Assembly (NCBI GenBank): GCA_049322695.1
Contig: JBMORW010000031.1
Span: 21,434 to 85,433, forward strand
Origin: CALGKJ01 sp049322695
GTDB lineage: Bacteria; Bacillota; Clostridia; Lutisporales; Lutisporaceae
DNA length: 64,000 nucleotides
Reading direction: 5' to 3'
Shown: piece by piece, positions 17,605-26,423 of the stretch
How positions within the stretch are numbered: the stretch's first letter is position 1
How the letters are laid out: the number at the start of each line of letters is the position of its first letter
Position numbers and translations under genes: made by a program
The notes under the pieces: model-generated
Database searches by the model: none
Told to the model about the DNA's origin: nothing
The model's input: the letters and a program-made list of their open reading frames with translations, nothing else

Positions 17605-18909
17605 ATGCTTACATTGGGACAGAAGATTAAAGCCACTAGAAAAGAGCAGGGTTTGACCCAAGCTGAGCTAGTTGGAGACAGAATAACCAGGAACCAATTA
17701 AGTCTTATTGAAAATGGTATCAACAATCCGTCTATTCCTACATTAGAGTTTCTAGCAGAAAGATTAGGTAAGCCGGTATCCTATTTTTTATCAGATGATG
17801 ATTTTTTGAAGCATGAATGTGCAAATCTTATATCAAAGTGTGAGATGTTTATCGAAAAGGAGGATTTCCTTTCATGTATAAACAGCTTGGATACTTTTTT
17901 AGAGGATGTGAACCCAGAAGAATTTGCACATTATGACCTTTTGGGTAAAATGTATGCTTTATTAGGTGAAGCTTATTTCAGAGTAAAAGATAGCAGAGCC
18001 GAGGAAACACTTCTAAAAAGCCTAGATTATTTGAGCAATAAAGAACACTCTATTTACTTATGTAAAGCTTATAACAACTTAGGTACAATAGCATTTAAGT
18101 TAGAAAATTTTGAGTTAGCTGAGGATTATTATAGCAGAGCAAACAACATACTATCTACTATTACTATTGATAATATTGTCTTAAAGCTAAACATTACCTA
18201 CAATTTGGCCTCTACTTTCAATGAGCTTAAAAAGTTTGATAGGTTAATACCTTTTATACATGAAATATTATCATATTCTCAGAAGTATAAAATATACCAT
18301 AATTTTGGTGAGTTCAAAATACTTCTGGCAATGGCGCATATGTATAATGCAAACAATAAAGAAGCAGTTAACTGCACTTTAAAGGCTATTGAGTATTTTG
18401 CATTCACTGGTGAAGAAACACCAAAGCATTATTGCTATACAAACCTTGGAATTTATTACCGCTTAATAAAAGATTACAATAGTTCATTAAAATATTTAGA
18501 CTTATCCATTAACTATTTCAAGAGTATTGATAGCAGTAAATCATTGATTAATGCTAAGGCAGAGAGAATTAAGACTCTGTTTTATGTATCTGAAAACCAT
18601 GAGCATATAAAAGAGCTCATTAGTGAGATATTTGGATCTATCGAGGACAAGCAAATGAACAAAGCTGATCTATACACTATTCTTGCTATACTTAACCTCG
18701 AAAATGGTGAAATAGATGATGCTCAGAACTTATTTACCACTGCCGAAGAGCTATACATGAAAAATTCAGACTCAGAGTTCTACCCATATGTCAATCTTGG
18801 CTTAAGCAAGATATTCAAGCATAATGGCGACTGGGAAAAGGCATATGTTTACCTGGCAAAAGTAAACGAATCAAAGTATGAGCTTAAAAGAAAAGTAAAC
18901 TTTGAATAA
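17605..18909 (+). CDS. RRNPP-type transcriptional regulator (HTH plus TPR repeats)
   Basis: About 434 residues. The N terminus (about 1-62) is an XRE-type helix-turn-helix: LGQKIKATRKEQGLTQAELV, then RNQLSLIENGINNPSIPTLE and LAERLGKPVSYFL. The rest is a run of tetratricopeptide-like helical pairs, for example YNNLGTIAFKLENFELAEDY, CYTNLGIYYRLIKDYNSSLK and AYVYLAKVNE. This architecture is that of Rgg/PlcR/NprR-class regulators, whose TPR superhelix binds an imported processed peptide and switches DNA binding. The partner is very probably the divergent repeat-peptide gene. The start is ambiguous: ATG at 17605 has the better spacing to GGGGGG, while ATG at 17599 is two codons earlier. The target genes are unknown. 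Confidence 0.87.
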   Translation: MLTLGQKIKATRKEQGLTQAELVGDRITRNQLSLIENGINNPSIPTLEFLAERLGKPVSYFLSDDDFLKHECANLISKCEMFIEKEDFLSCINSLDTFLEDVNPEEFAHYDLLGKMYALLGEAYFRVKDSRAEETLLKSLDYLSNKEHSIYLCKAYNNLGTIAFKLENFELAEDYYSRANNILSTITIDNIVLKLNITYNLASTFNELKKFDRLIPFIHEILSYSQKYKIYHNFGEFKILLAMAHMYNANNKEAVNCTLKAIEYFAFTGEETPKHYCYTNLGIYYRLIKDYNSSLKYLDLSINYFKSIDSSKSLINAKAERIKTLFYVSENHEHIKELISEIFGSIEDKQMNKADLYTILAILNLENGEIDDAQNLFTTAEELYMKNSDSEFYPYVNLGLSKIFKHNGDWEKAYVYLAKVNESKYELKRKVNFE

Positions 18910-18915
18910 TGATAA

Positions 18916-18947
18916 AAAAAAGAAGGTCTTGCAGGACCTTCTTTTTT
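18916..18947. terminator. Bidirectional terminator between the regulator and chemoreceptor genes
   Basis: 13-bp stem AAAAAAGAAGGTC/GACCTTCTTTTTT (18916-18928 with 18935-18947), flanked by A and T runs. It serves both convergent genes. Confidence 0.85.
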
Positions 18948-18952
18948 AAACT

Positions 18953-21034
18953 TTAGAGCTTAAATCTCTCAATATCCTTTTCAAGCTTGTCAGCAAGGTG
19001 TGCAAGCTGCTTTGAATACTCCTTGACCTTCAGTACCGATTCGTTCTGCTTTTCAACAGATGCTGCCACTTCTTCGGTTCCGGCTGCATTTTCTTCTGAA
19101 ATGCTGGCTAAGCCTTCAATCATAGACGCAACCTCCGTACTGCTTCTGCTTAATACCTCTGTGACATTGTGAACTGAAAGGATTTTGCTGTTTACGTCTT
19201 CTACCGACATCATGATTTTTTCAAAGGCATTGCTTGTGCCATCTACAGCCAATTCCTGTTCTTCAACGATTGCATCTGATTTTTTACTTTCATCAACTGC
19301 CTGCGCAATACTTAATTGTATCTCATTAATCAGTTCGGATATTTCCTTTGTAGCATTTGCAGACTGTTCTGCCAGCTTTCGAACTTCATCAGCAACCACC
19401 GCAAAGCCTCTTCCCTGTTCTCCCGCCCTTGCAGCTTCTATTGCTGCATTCAATGCCAATAAATTTGTTTGCTCTGCTATACCATTTATAACATTAACTA
19501 TTTCACCAATCTGTTTAGATTTATCAGACAGTTCCCCTATGGTAGCACGGACATTATGTGCAGCTTTCTTACTGTCCTGCATTTTACTTTTCTGATGCTT
19601 GACCTTTTCCGCACTGTCTGTCATTATTGTAATGGCACTTTGAGTAATTTCCTCAGATTTTTTTGTATTATCGACAACGTCTCTCAACTGGTTTATTATT
19701 TCACTGACAGCCCTATGTCCACTTTGTGTTGTTTCTGCTTGATCGGCAGCCCCTCTTGCAAGCTCTGATACTGTGGCAGTGATTCTCTCAGCTTCTAATG
19801 AGGTTTCCTCTGTTGCCTCCTTCATCTTCTGTGATGCTTCTATAAGAGTTGCACCTGTCTGTTTTACCTCAGATATGAGAAGCCTCATGTTTTGCACCAT
19901 GTTTTCAAAGGTTTCTGACAATAAGGATATTTCACTTCTTGCAGAGGATTTTTTGATGCTTGCTTTATAAGAGGACAGATCTCCCTCCGCAATTCTTCTG
20001 GCATTGTTTACAATGTGCTTTAATGGATTTGCAACCGTCTTGGTAATTACCAGCGAAAGAAGCAAAACAAATATTACTGTTGATATCACAAAAGCACCTA
20101 TATTATATATAACCAGATTGTTCAATACAGAAAATGCTTCAGATCTGGGATACATTAATACGAGGTATAATCCTGTATTCCCTACAGGTGAATATACAGC
20201 TATCTGATTGCTGTTCTTCAGATCAACAAGCCCTGTCTTGTCTGCCTTTATAATCTCATTACCCAGAGCTACCAGCTCTTTATCCGTCTCTTCCAGTATA
20301 CTCTTTTGAAGGTCTTCCTCAACCTTGTCGGATTTAGCCCAATATTTGCCCTCTGCTGTAATAATATATGCATATCCGTTATTCCCAACTCTTATACCCT
20401 TAATGTATTCCCTGATTTCGTTCAGGGTCATGTCTGCAGTTGTTACTCCAATTGTCCTGCCATTTTTTATTATCGGGGAAGTACAGGTCATGAATGTGGT
20501 ATTAAGGGTTGCATCATAGTAAGGAAGTGTATAAACAACACTTTCTTTCGTGTTTAAACCGACTTTATACCAATCCTGTGAATGATAATCATAAGCTTCA
20601 TTGCTGTAGTCCCAAGTCAGCACCATATTATCCCCGTCTTTGTAAATGTATGGTCCATAATATTTAGTCTGAGGTTCATACAAGTATGGCTCAAACCAGT
20701 ATCCGCTGCCCGCTATCAAGCTGTCGCCTGCAATATTCTTTTTTATGACATCAAAAAGTACGCTTTCAGTAAAAGTGTTCATGGAGGATATGGTGTTTGC
20801 CAAAGCTTCCCCTGCTTTTGCCACATTATTTATTCTGCCAAATAGTATTGATGATTCCTTCTCTACTTCTGATTTAAGAAGGTCCTGTACATACCTAGTA
20901 GTGCTGGTACTGAACTGATAGATGCTGAAAAAGGCTTGTCCGCTAAATATAATCAGAGTGATTGTCACGACAAAAAGTATAAACATTGCTTTTAAGCTTA
21001 GCCCTTTAGAAGCCTTAGTTTTTTTTGTATTCAT
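18953..21034 (-). CDS. Methyl-accepting chemotaxis protein with extracellular dCache-like sensor
   Basis: Membrane chemoreceptor of about 693 residues. Layout: a first transmembrane helix (about 15-37), a large extracellular sensor with Cache-like features (GSGYWFEPYLYEPQTKYYGP, TWDYSNEAYDYHSQDWY, the PYYDATLNTTFMTC segment), a second transmembrane helix (about 300-325), HAMP (about 326-380) and a long signalling coiled coil with the hairpin tip EAARAGEQGRGFAVVADEVR. The start is ATG at 21034, preceded by AAAGGAAG; a frame extension of 39 codons upstream has no ribosome binding site. No che genes are adjacent. The ligand is unknown; dCache sensors often bind amino acids. Confidence 0.9.
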   Translation of the reverse strand: MNTKKTKASKGLSLKAMFILFVVTITLIIFSGQAFFSIYQFSTSTTRYVQDLLKSEVEKESSILFGRINNVAKAGEALANTISSMNTFTESVLFDVIKKNIAGDSLIAGSGYWFEPYLYEPQTKYYGPYIYKDGDNMVLTWDYSNEAYDYHSQDWYKVGLNTKESVVYTLPYYDATLNTTFMTCTSPIIKNGRTIGVTTADMTLNEIREYIKGIRVGNNGYAYIITAEGKYWAKSDKVEEDLQKSILEETDKELVALGNEIIKADKTGLVDLKNSNQIAVYSPVGNTGLYLVLMYPRSEAFSVLNNLVIYNIGAFVISTVIFVLLLSLVITKTVANPLKHIVNNARRIAEGDLSSYKASIKKSSARSEISLLSETFENMVQNMRLLISEVKQTGATLIEASQKMKEATEETSLEAERITATVSELARGAADQAETTQSGHRAVSEIINQLRDVVDNTKKSEEITQSAITIMTDSAEKVKHQKSKMQDSKKAAHNVRATIGELSDKSKQIGEIVNVINGIAEQTNLLALNAAIEAARAGEQGRGFAVVADEVRKLAEQSANATKEISELINEIQLSIAQAVDESKKSDAIVEEQELAVDGTSNAFEKIMMSVEDVNSKILSVHNVTEVLSRSSTEVASMIEGLASISEENAAGTEEVAASVEKQNESVLKVKEYSKQLAHLADKLEKDIERFKL

Positions 21035-21411
21035 ACTACCACTTCCTTTCATTCTAATAGTTGCATATGTAGTTTTGGTAGAAAACGCATGTAATAATAA
21101 TATTGCCAGAATGAATTGCCTTACCAATGATATATTTATTAATTTAATCATACTATTCTGACAAATTTAATTCAATAACAATCAGCTGCGAAAATTGTAG
21201 TAAAATGTCCTATTTTAGCAGATTTTGTCTACTTAACACAAGGAAATGGCCATATTGCTGCTTTTTACCAGATGATATAATTTACTGTTTAATATTTGTC
21301 AAAGTTATGTATTTTGAATAAAACCCGACTTATTTACATTATTTTTTGTTATTGACATAATATTGCCATTTGTTTCACTTTGCTTTTTTGAGCTTATATT
21401 TCAGAATAAAA

Positions 21412-21434
21412 AAGGACCGGTTTTCCCGATCCTT
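21412..21434 (-). terminator. Terminator of the tig-clpP-clpX operon
   Basis: Stem AAGGACCGG/CCGATCCTT with one G-U type pair (21412-21420 with 21426-21434), loop TTTTC. A T run follows on the minus strand. The clpX stop codon overlaps the stem. Confidence 0.75.
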
Positions 21435-22731
21435 AAGATGCTGTTCCTCTTTTTGGTTTTGTACTTTTTCTTGCAGGCTTCTTTATTTGCTTTTTTGTTC
21501 CAGGCTCAAGAAGCTTTAACACAGGCTCATTCTTGTCAATAACCGTTTCTTTAGTTATAATGCACTTGTCTATGTCCTCTCTGGAAGGAATTTCATACAT
21601 TACGTTCAGCATTATTTCCTCAAATATTGCTCTTAGGCCTCTTGCACCTGTCTTTCTGTCCAAAGCCTTTTGAGCTATTTGCTCTACAGCTTCAGCTTCA
21701 AATTCCAGATCCACATTGTCAAGCTCAAAAAGCTTTTGATACTGCTTAACTAATGCATTTTTCGGCTCTGTAAGTATTTTCATCAGAGCATTCTTATCCA
21801 ATGAATCAAGAGTCACTATAATAGGTAATCTGCCTACAAACTCCGGTATCAATCCGAACTTAAGCAAATCCTCCGGCATTATCCTTCTAAGTATCTGTCC
21901 TATTTCAACCTGGTCCTTGGATTGTATGTCAGCAACAAAGCCCAGTGACTTTTTACCTGTACGGTTCATTATTATTTTATCAAGACCATCAAAGGCTCCG
22001 CCGCAGATAAACAAAATATTGGTTGTGTCTATTTGTATGAATTCCTGGTGAGGATGCTTCCTTCCACCTTGAGGCGGAACACTTGCAATTGTACCCTCAA
22101 GAATTTTTAATAAAGCCTGTTGAACTCCCTCACCGGAAACATCCCTTGTAATAGACGGGTTCTCAGATTTTCTTGCAATTTTGTCAACCTCGTCTATATA
22201 AACTATACCCTTTTGTGCTCTTTCTATATCATAATCAGCATTCTGTATAAGCTTTAATAGTATGTTTTCAACATCCTCACCTACATAACCTGCCTCAGTA
22301 AGTGATGTCGCATCTGCAATAGCAAAGGGTACATTCAGCATTTTTGCAAGGGTCTGTGCAAGTAAAGTCTTACCTGATCCGGTTGGACCAATAAGTACTA
22401 TATTGCTTTTCTGCAACTCCACATCATCTATTTTCGAATCCGAATTGATTCTTTTATAGTGATTATATACTGCTACAGCCATTGCCTTTTTTGCTTCATC
22501 CTGTCCGATTACATACTGGTCCAGAAACTCCTTTATTTGGGCAGGCTTAGGTACATCCTGCATTTCCAGATCCACTTCTTCATCAAATTCCTCATCAATG
22601 ATTTCCTGACATAGTTCTATACACTCATCGCAGATATATACTCCCGGACCTGCGATCAGCCTTCTTACCTGATCCTGATTCTTACCACAAAAAGAGCATT
22701 TAAGCTGCTTCTTATCATCAAATTTAGCCAT
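21433..22731 (-). CDS. clpX: ClpX, ATPase subunit of the ClpXP protease
   Basis: AAA+ unfoldase that feeds substrates to ClpP. The N-terminal C4 zinc finger (CSFCGKNQ and CDECIELC, about residues 11-40) is followed by Walker A GPTGSGKTLLAQTLA (about 125), Walker B IVYIDEVDKIA, the pore loop GYVGEDVEN, the ClpP-contacting IGF-like loop region, and sensor 2 in RKTGARGLRAI. The length of 432 residues is normal. It lies 12 bases after clpP; tig, clpP and clpX form one transcript. The final 20 residues are Lys/Arg-rich. Confidence 0.96.
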   Translation of the reverse strand: MAKFDDKKQLKCSFCGKNQDQVRRLIAGPGVYICDECIELCQEIIDEEFDEEVDLEMQDVPKPAQIKEFLDQYVIGQDEAKKAMAVAVYNHYKRINSDSKIDDVELQKSNIVLIGPTGSGKTLLAQTLAKMLNVPFAIADATSLTEAGYVGEDVENILLKLIQNADYDIERAQKGIVYIDEVDKIARKSENPSITRDVSGEGVQQALLKILEGTIASVPPQGGRKHPHQEFIQIDTTNILFICGGAFDGLDKIIMNRTGKKSLGFVADIQSKDQVEIGQILRRIMPEDLLKFGLIPEFVGRLPIIVTLDSLDKNALMKILTEPKNALVKQYQKLFELDNVDLEFEAEAVEQIAQKALDRKTGARGLRAIFEEIMLNVMYEIPSREDIDKCIITKETVIDKNEPVLKLLEPGTKKQIKKPARKSTKPKRGTAS

Positions 22732-22743
22732 CCCTACACCTCT

Positions 22744-23328
22744 CTATCCTCTTTTGGCTAATATTGCATCGATTAAACCGTAATTCTTTGCCTCCTCCGC
22801 CGACATAAAGTAATCTCTTTCAACATCCTTCTCAATTTTTTCAAGTGGTTGACCTGTTTTTTCACTAAGAATTGTGTTGATGGTCCTCTTTGTCCTTAAC
22901 AATCTTTCGGCATAGATCATTACATCTGTTGTCTGTCCTTTAGCTCCTCCGAGAGGCTGATGAATCATTATCTCACTGTTTGGAAGCGCAAACCTTTTGC
23001 CTTTTGCTCCTGCAGTAAGCAAGAATGCTCCCATGCTGGCAGCCATACCTATACAAATAGTGGAAACATCAGGTTTTATAAACTGCATAGTATCATAAAT
23101 AGCCATGCCTGCAGTTATTGAACCTCCGGGACTGTTGATATATAAGCTTATGTCTTTGTCAGGATCCTCGGCTTCCAGGAATAAGAGCTGAGCTACCACC
23201 AGGCTGGCAGTAACATCATTTACTTCATCACTTAAAAAAATGATTCTATCCTTCAGAAGTCTTGAGTAAATATCATAGGAACGCTCACCTTTATTGGTTT
23301 GTTCTACAACTATAGGCACTAAACTCAT
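22744..23328 (-). CDS. clpP: ClpP, proteolytic subunit
   Basis: Serine peptidase forming the double heptameric barrel of ClpXP and ClpAP/ClpCP. The 194-residue product is of standard length. The catalytic Ser is in GMAASMGAFLL (about residue 98) and His in MIHQPLGG (about 122); the catalytic Asp lies in the VERDYFMSAEEA region. The start fits MSLVPIVVEQTNKGERSYDI, with a short propeptide as usual. It is preceded by GGAGGA. It sits between tig and clpX, the common clostridial order. Confidence 0.97.
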   Translation of the reverse strand: MSLVPIVVEQTNKGERSYDIYSRLLKDRIIFLSDEVNDVTASLVVAQLLFLEAEDPDKDISLYINSPGGSITAGMAIYDTMQFIKPDVSTICIGMAASMGAFLLTAGAKGKRFALPNSEIMIHQPLGGAKGQTTDVMIYAERLLRTKRTINTILSEKTGQPLEKIEKDVERDYFMSAEEAKNYGLIDAILAKRG

Positions 23329-23401
23329 ACTTATCCTCCTTAACCGTAATGTGTATTTTCTCTTCTGTATATCTGATCCTCACAAGTATAATAAATATAT
23401 A

Positions 23402-24691
23402 CTATTTTGCTTCTATACTGTTCTCAACAAGAAAGTCTATGGTCTTCTGTACTATAATACCCTCTTTTATATACTCTATGTCATCTTCTTTTAAAGCCTT
23501 TCTGAACTTATCGGCTTCCTGATTATACATTTTAGCTGTCTTTTCAATCTCTTCATTCAAATCCTCATCGCTTGACTGAATTGCTTCAACCTTAGCAATT
23601 TCTTCAAGTACAAGCTGAGTCTTTACTCTATTGTAAGCCATGGTTCTATAGGACTCCTTCAGCTCATCCATGCTCTTGTTCATGTATTTCATATATGCTT
23701 CCAGGTTCAAGCCCTGATGTCTTAGCTGATAATCAAAATCTCTAAGCATGCTGTTGATTTGATTATCTACCATTACATCCGGTATTTCTATGATTGAATT
23801 CTCGACTACTTTGTTTATTACCTCGTCCTCGTAATTCTGCTTTGCCAGTCTTGCTGCTTCATCTTCTCTCTTTTTTCTTATATCTGCCTTTAATTCATCC
23901 AGTGTGTCGAATTCACTTACATCTTTGGCAAACTCATCATCCAGGTCAATCAGCTGTTTTTCTTTTATTTCCTTTACTGTGACCTTAAAAAGAGCGGGTT
24001 TTCCGGCAAGCTCAGTATTTCTGTACTGTTCAGGGAAGCTCACATTTACATCAACCTCAGCACCAATTTCCTTACCTATAAGCTGCTCCTCAAATCCTGG
24101 AATAAACTGTCCTGACCCTATTTCCAGCTTGTAATTTTCGCCTGTTCCGCCTTCAAACTGGATATCATCTACAAAGCCTTTAAAATCTATAGTTGTTATA
24201 TCGCCAAGCTTAACTGCTCTATCTGTCACTTCTACTATTCGGGCATTTTTTTCTCGCATCACTTCAAGCTCTTTGCTTATATCTTCATCAGTTACATTAT
24301 ACTCTTTTTTAGCTGCTTCTATTCCCTTATACTGACCAAGCTTCACTTCAGGCTTTACAGTAACTTCCGCCTTAAATACCATACCTTTTCCTGCTTCTAT
24401 TTCAACTATGTCAATGCTTGGTCTTTCAACCGGCTCCAGATTGTGCTCCTTTACTGCCTCTTCATATGCGTCCGGGCACACTTCATTGATTGCATCTTCA
24501 TAGAACACTTCGACGCCATAGAATTTTTCTATTATTTTTCTAGGAGCCTTACCTTTTCTAAAGCCAGGTATATTGAATTTTTTTACATTCTTCATGTATG
24601 ATTTCATCATACCTTGTTCCAATTTTTCTGCAGACACCGTAATTTCCAGTGTAGCTATATTGTTCTCCATTTTCTCAAGTCTTGAGTTCAT
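23402..24691 (-). CDS. tig: Trigger factor
   Basis: Ribosome-associated chaperone and peptidyl-prolyl isomerase. The 429-residue protein shows the N-terminal ribosome-binding domain with the signature GFRKGKAPRKIIEKFYG (about 44-60), an FKBP-type domain (about 155-245: GDITTIDFKGFVDD, IPGFEEQLIGKEIG, NVSFPEQYRN), and a helical C-terminal arm domain. AAGGAGG lies 6 bases before the ATG at 24691; a second Met seven codons in is the start used in some homologues. It heads the tig-clpP-clpX transcript. Confidence 0.96.
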   Translation of the reverse strand: MNSRLEKMENNIATLEITVSAEKLEQGMMKSYMKNVKKFNIPGFRKGKAPRKIIEKFYGVEVFYEDAINEVCPDAYEEAVKEHNLEPVERPSIDIVEIEAGKGMVFKAEVTVKPEVKLGQYKGIEAAKKEYNVTDEDISKELEVMREKNARIVEVTDRAVKLGDITTIDFKGFVDDIQFEGGTGENYKLEIGSGQFIPGFEEQLIGKEIGAEVDVNVSFPEQYRNTELAGKPALFKVTVKEIKEKQLIDLDDEFAKDVSEFDTLDELKADIRKKREDEAARLAKQNYEDEVINKVVENSIIEIPDVMVDNQINSMLRDFDYQLRHQGLNLEAYMKYMNKSMDELKESYRTMAYNRVKTQLVLEEIAKVEAIQSSDEDLNEEIEKTAKMYNQEADKFRKALKEDDIEYIKEGIIVQKTIDFLVENSIEAK

Positions 24692-24805
24692 TTGTATCCT
24701 CCTTATTATATGTATATTGCTTAAATATAGTTAATTGCACTCAAATACAGCTAATAAAATAGCATTATGTGCACATATAACACAACTAAGTATTGCCAAA
24801 ATGCA

Positions 24806-24838
24806 AATGTTTTTAACACCGAAGTTGTTAAAAACATT
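24806..24838. repeat. 13-bp perfect inverted repeat upstream of tig
   Basis: AATGTTTTTAACA / TGTTAAAAACATT (24806-24818 with 24826-24838), loop CCGAAGT. It has no T run on either side that would make it a good terminator, so an operator or RNA leader element is possible. Function unknown. Confidence 0.5.
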
Positions 24839-25031
24839 AAACCCCATATGGTATATATTCAAATTAAATATTCTATTATTTATAACGAACGGCATTTACA
24901 AGCTATTTCAGTTCATTATTACAACAGCTTGGAGATTCTTAGCTATATTAATCCCCTATATTATAACATATTTCTATGCATTATCAACAAGTTTTTACAC
25001 TCAGCAGCTGTGTCTTACAGCAGGCAAAAAG

Positions 25032-25058
25032 AAATCCTGCAGCTTTTGCAGGATTTTT
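25032..25058. terminator. Terminator of the membrane-protein gene
   Basis: 10-bp stem AAATCCTGCA/TGCAGGATTT (25032-25041 with 25047-25056), loop GCTTT. It has T-rich sequence on both sides and follows the stop at 25070 on the minus strand. Confidence 0.75.
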
Positions 25059-25069
25059 CATATTCATAT

Positions 25070-25573
25070 TCAGCTATTGCGGGTACTCTTTTTAAAATTG
25101 CTCACAAGCATAACAGCCCCTATTATGATAAGTATTGCGGGAGTTATTAGGTTGAGATATTCGAGATTAAAGCTTATCAGATTTCCTTCAACTGCCAGCA
25201 CCATACCGCCAATAAGCATCAGGCTGAAGCCGGGAAACAATGGCCAGTATTTTTCACCCCAATTGCCGGAGTTATATCTTACTGTGTGTATCATAAAGAC
25301 TGATAAGAAGGCTGCTCCAAGCATTATCAGGAAGTACAAGCCGCTAAAGTCAAGTATAAGTTCATCCATGGTTATAAACAATGCCAGGGCAGAAAGTATG
25401 CATCCCGGTATCAGCAGCCCCAAGCATCTTCCTTTTACAAAGTAACCTGCTATAAATCCTATGGCAAGCGCATAAAAGATTATGGAGCCGTCTATAAAGT
25501 TCATGCTTGCCAAGCCTATAATTATACCCAACGCTATTAAAGCTGCTCCAATAATAGTATTTTTGTTTTCCAT
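25070..25573 (-). CDS. Membrane protein downstream of a two-component system
   Basis: The 167-residue product has about six closely packed hydrophobic helices and short loops: MENKNTIIGAALIALGII, FYALAIGFIAGYFV, LGLLIPGCILSALALFI, YFLIMLGAAFLSVFMI, FPGFSLMLIGGMVLAV and PAILIIIGAVMLVSNF. The start is the ATG at 25573; one three codons earlier abuts the GAGAGG site. It lies about 130 bases behind the response regulator gene, so it may be its target or sensor accessory, in the manner of LiaF-like proteins. That comparison is based on position and topology, not on sequence. Confidence 0.65.
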   Translation of the reverse strand: MENKNTIIGAALIALGIIIGLASMNFIDGSIIFYALAIGFIAGYFVKGRCLGLLIPGCILSALALFITMDELILDFSGLYFLIMLGAAFLSVFMIHTVRYNSGNWGEKYWPLFPGFSLMLIGGMVLAVEGNLISFNLEYLNLITPAILIIIGAVMLVSNFKKSTRNS

Positions 25574-25709
25574 ATATAACATCCTCTCTTAGATTAATTA
25601 TTTGTCTATGGTTTCATTATATTTCATGAGAGGATATTCCACATGTCACCGAAGTAATGACTTGATATGACTTATGTCATAATACAAATGTCATGTTATA
25701 AATATTTGC

Positions 25710-26423
25710 TTATATTAATTTATTTTCAATGGCAAAAAGAATGACCTTTGATCTCTCGCTTACTCCCAGCTTTTCATATATGCTGCTTATATAATTCTTT
25801 ACAGTTCCTTCAGATATATACAATGTCTTTGATATCTCCTTATTACTTAAGCCTTTTGCCATTTGCCTCAGAATTTCTTTTTCCCTCTGTGTCAGCTCTT
25901 TAAGTCCTATACTGTCTATTTCATAGGAAGCTCCTATCGAAAACAGCTCATCTTCCACTGTTTTATTTTCCTTATCTCTACAGCTTCTTACATTATTATG
26001 CATGCTTTTTATATGTGAAATCACCTTGGCTGCTATTTCAGGCTGCATTATGGATTTGCCGCAGTTAATGTCTCTGATACAGCTTATGAGCTTCTCTGAA
26101 GGCAAATCCTTTAAAAGATATCCTTCAGCACCGTTTGCCAGGGCTTCAATTATGTACTCATCATCATCAAAGGTTGTCAAAACCAGTACTTTAATATCAG
26201 GGCACTGTTCTTTTATTGCCTTTGTACAATCCACTCCATTCATTACAGGCATCCTGATATCCATAAGTACAACATCCGGTCTGGCAGATTTCAGTTCATT
26301 CAATGCTTCCTGTCCATTTTCAGCCAGAGCAACAACGTCAATATCCTTCTCAATGTTCAGAATGGTTTTCAAGCCTTCTCTCATCAACTGCTGGTCATCA
26401 ACAATCATTACCTTTATACTCAT
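25710..26423 (-). CDS. Response regulator, NarL/LuxR type
   Basis: The receiver domain (about 1-120) contains the acidic pair VDDQQLMREGL, the phospho-acceptor Asp in DVVLMDIRMPVMNG (about 54), the Thr in VLTTFDDDE and the Lys in LLKDLPSE. An unusually long linker (about 135-175, with SIGASYEIDSIG) joins it to the LuxR helix-turn-helix LTQREKEILRQMAKGLSNKE through YISEGTVKNYISSIYEKLG. The preferred start is the ATG at 26423, with GGAGG 7 bases upstream; an ATG at 26426 is directly before it. The start overlaps the histidine kinase stop codon, so the pair is translationally coupled. Confidence 0.92.
   Translation of the reverse strand: MSIKVMIVDDQQLMREGLKTILNIEKDIDVVALAENGQEALNELKSARPDVVLMDIRMPVMNGVDCTKAIKEQCPDIKVLVLTTFDDDEYIIEALANGAEGYLLKDLPSEKLISCIRDINCGKSIMQPEIAAKVISHIKSMHNNVRSCRDKENKTVEDELFSIGASYEIDSIGLKELTQREKEILRQMAKGLSNKEISKTLYISEGTVKNYISSIYEKLGVSERSKVILFAIENKLI

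Larger units (their letters stand above)
24692..25069. other. Gene-free interval upstream of tig
   Basis: About 380 AT-rich bases with the tig promoter region, a 13-bp inverted repeat at 24806-24838 and the terminator of the neighbouring membrane-protein gene at 25032-25056. Plus-strand frames here lack ribosome binding sites and overlap the real minus-strand gene. Confidence 0.5.

Noticed and set aside
24735..25445. Long plus-strand frame upstream and across the membrane-protein gene
   Set aside because: Complement of a real minus-strand membrane-protein gene plus non-coding DNA; no ribosome binding site.
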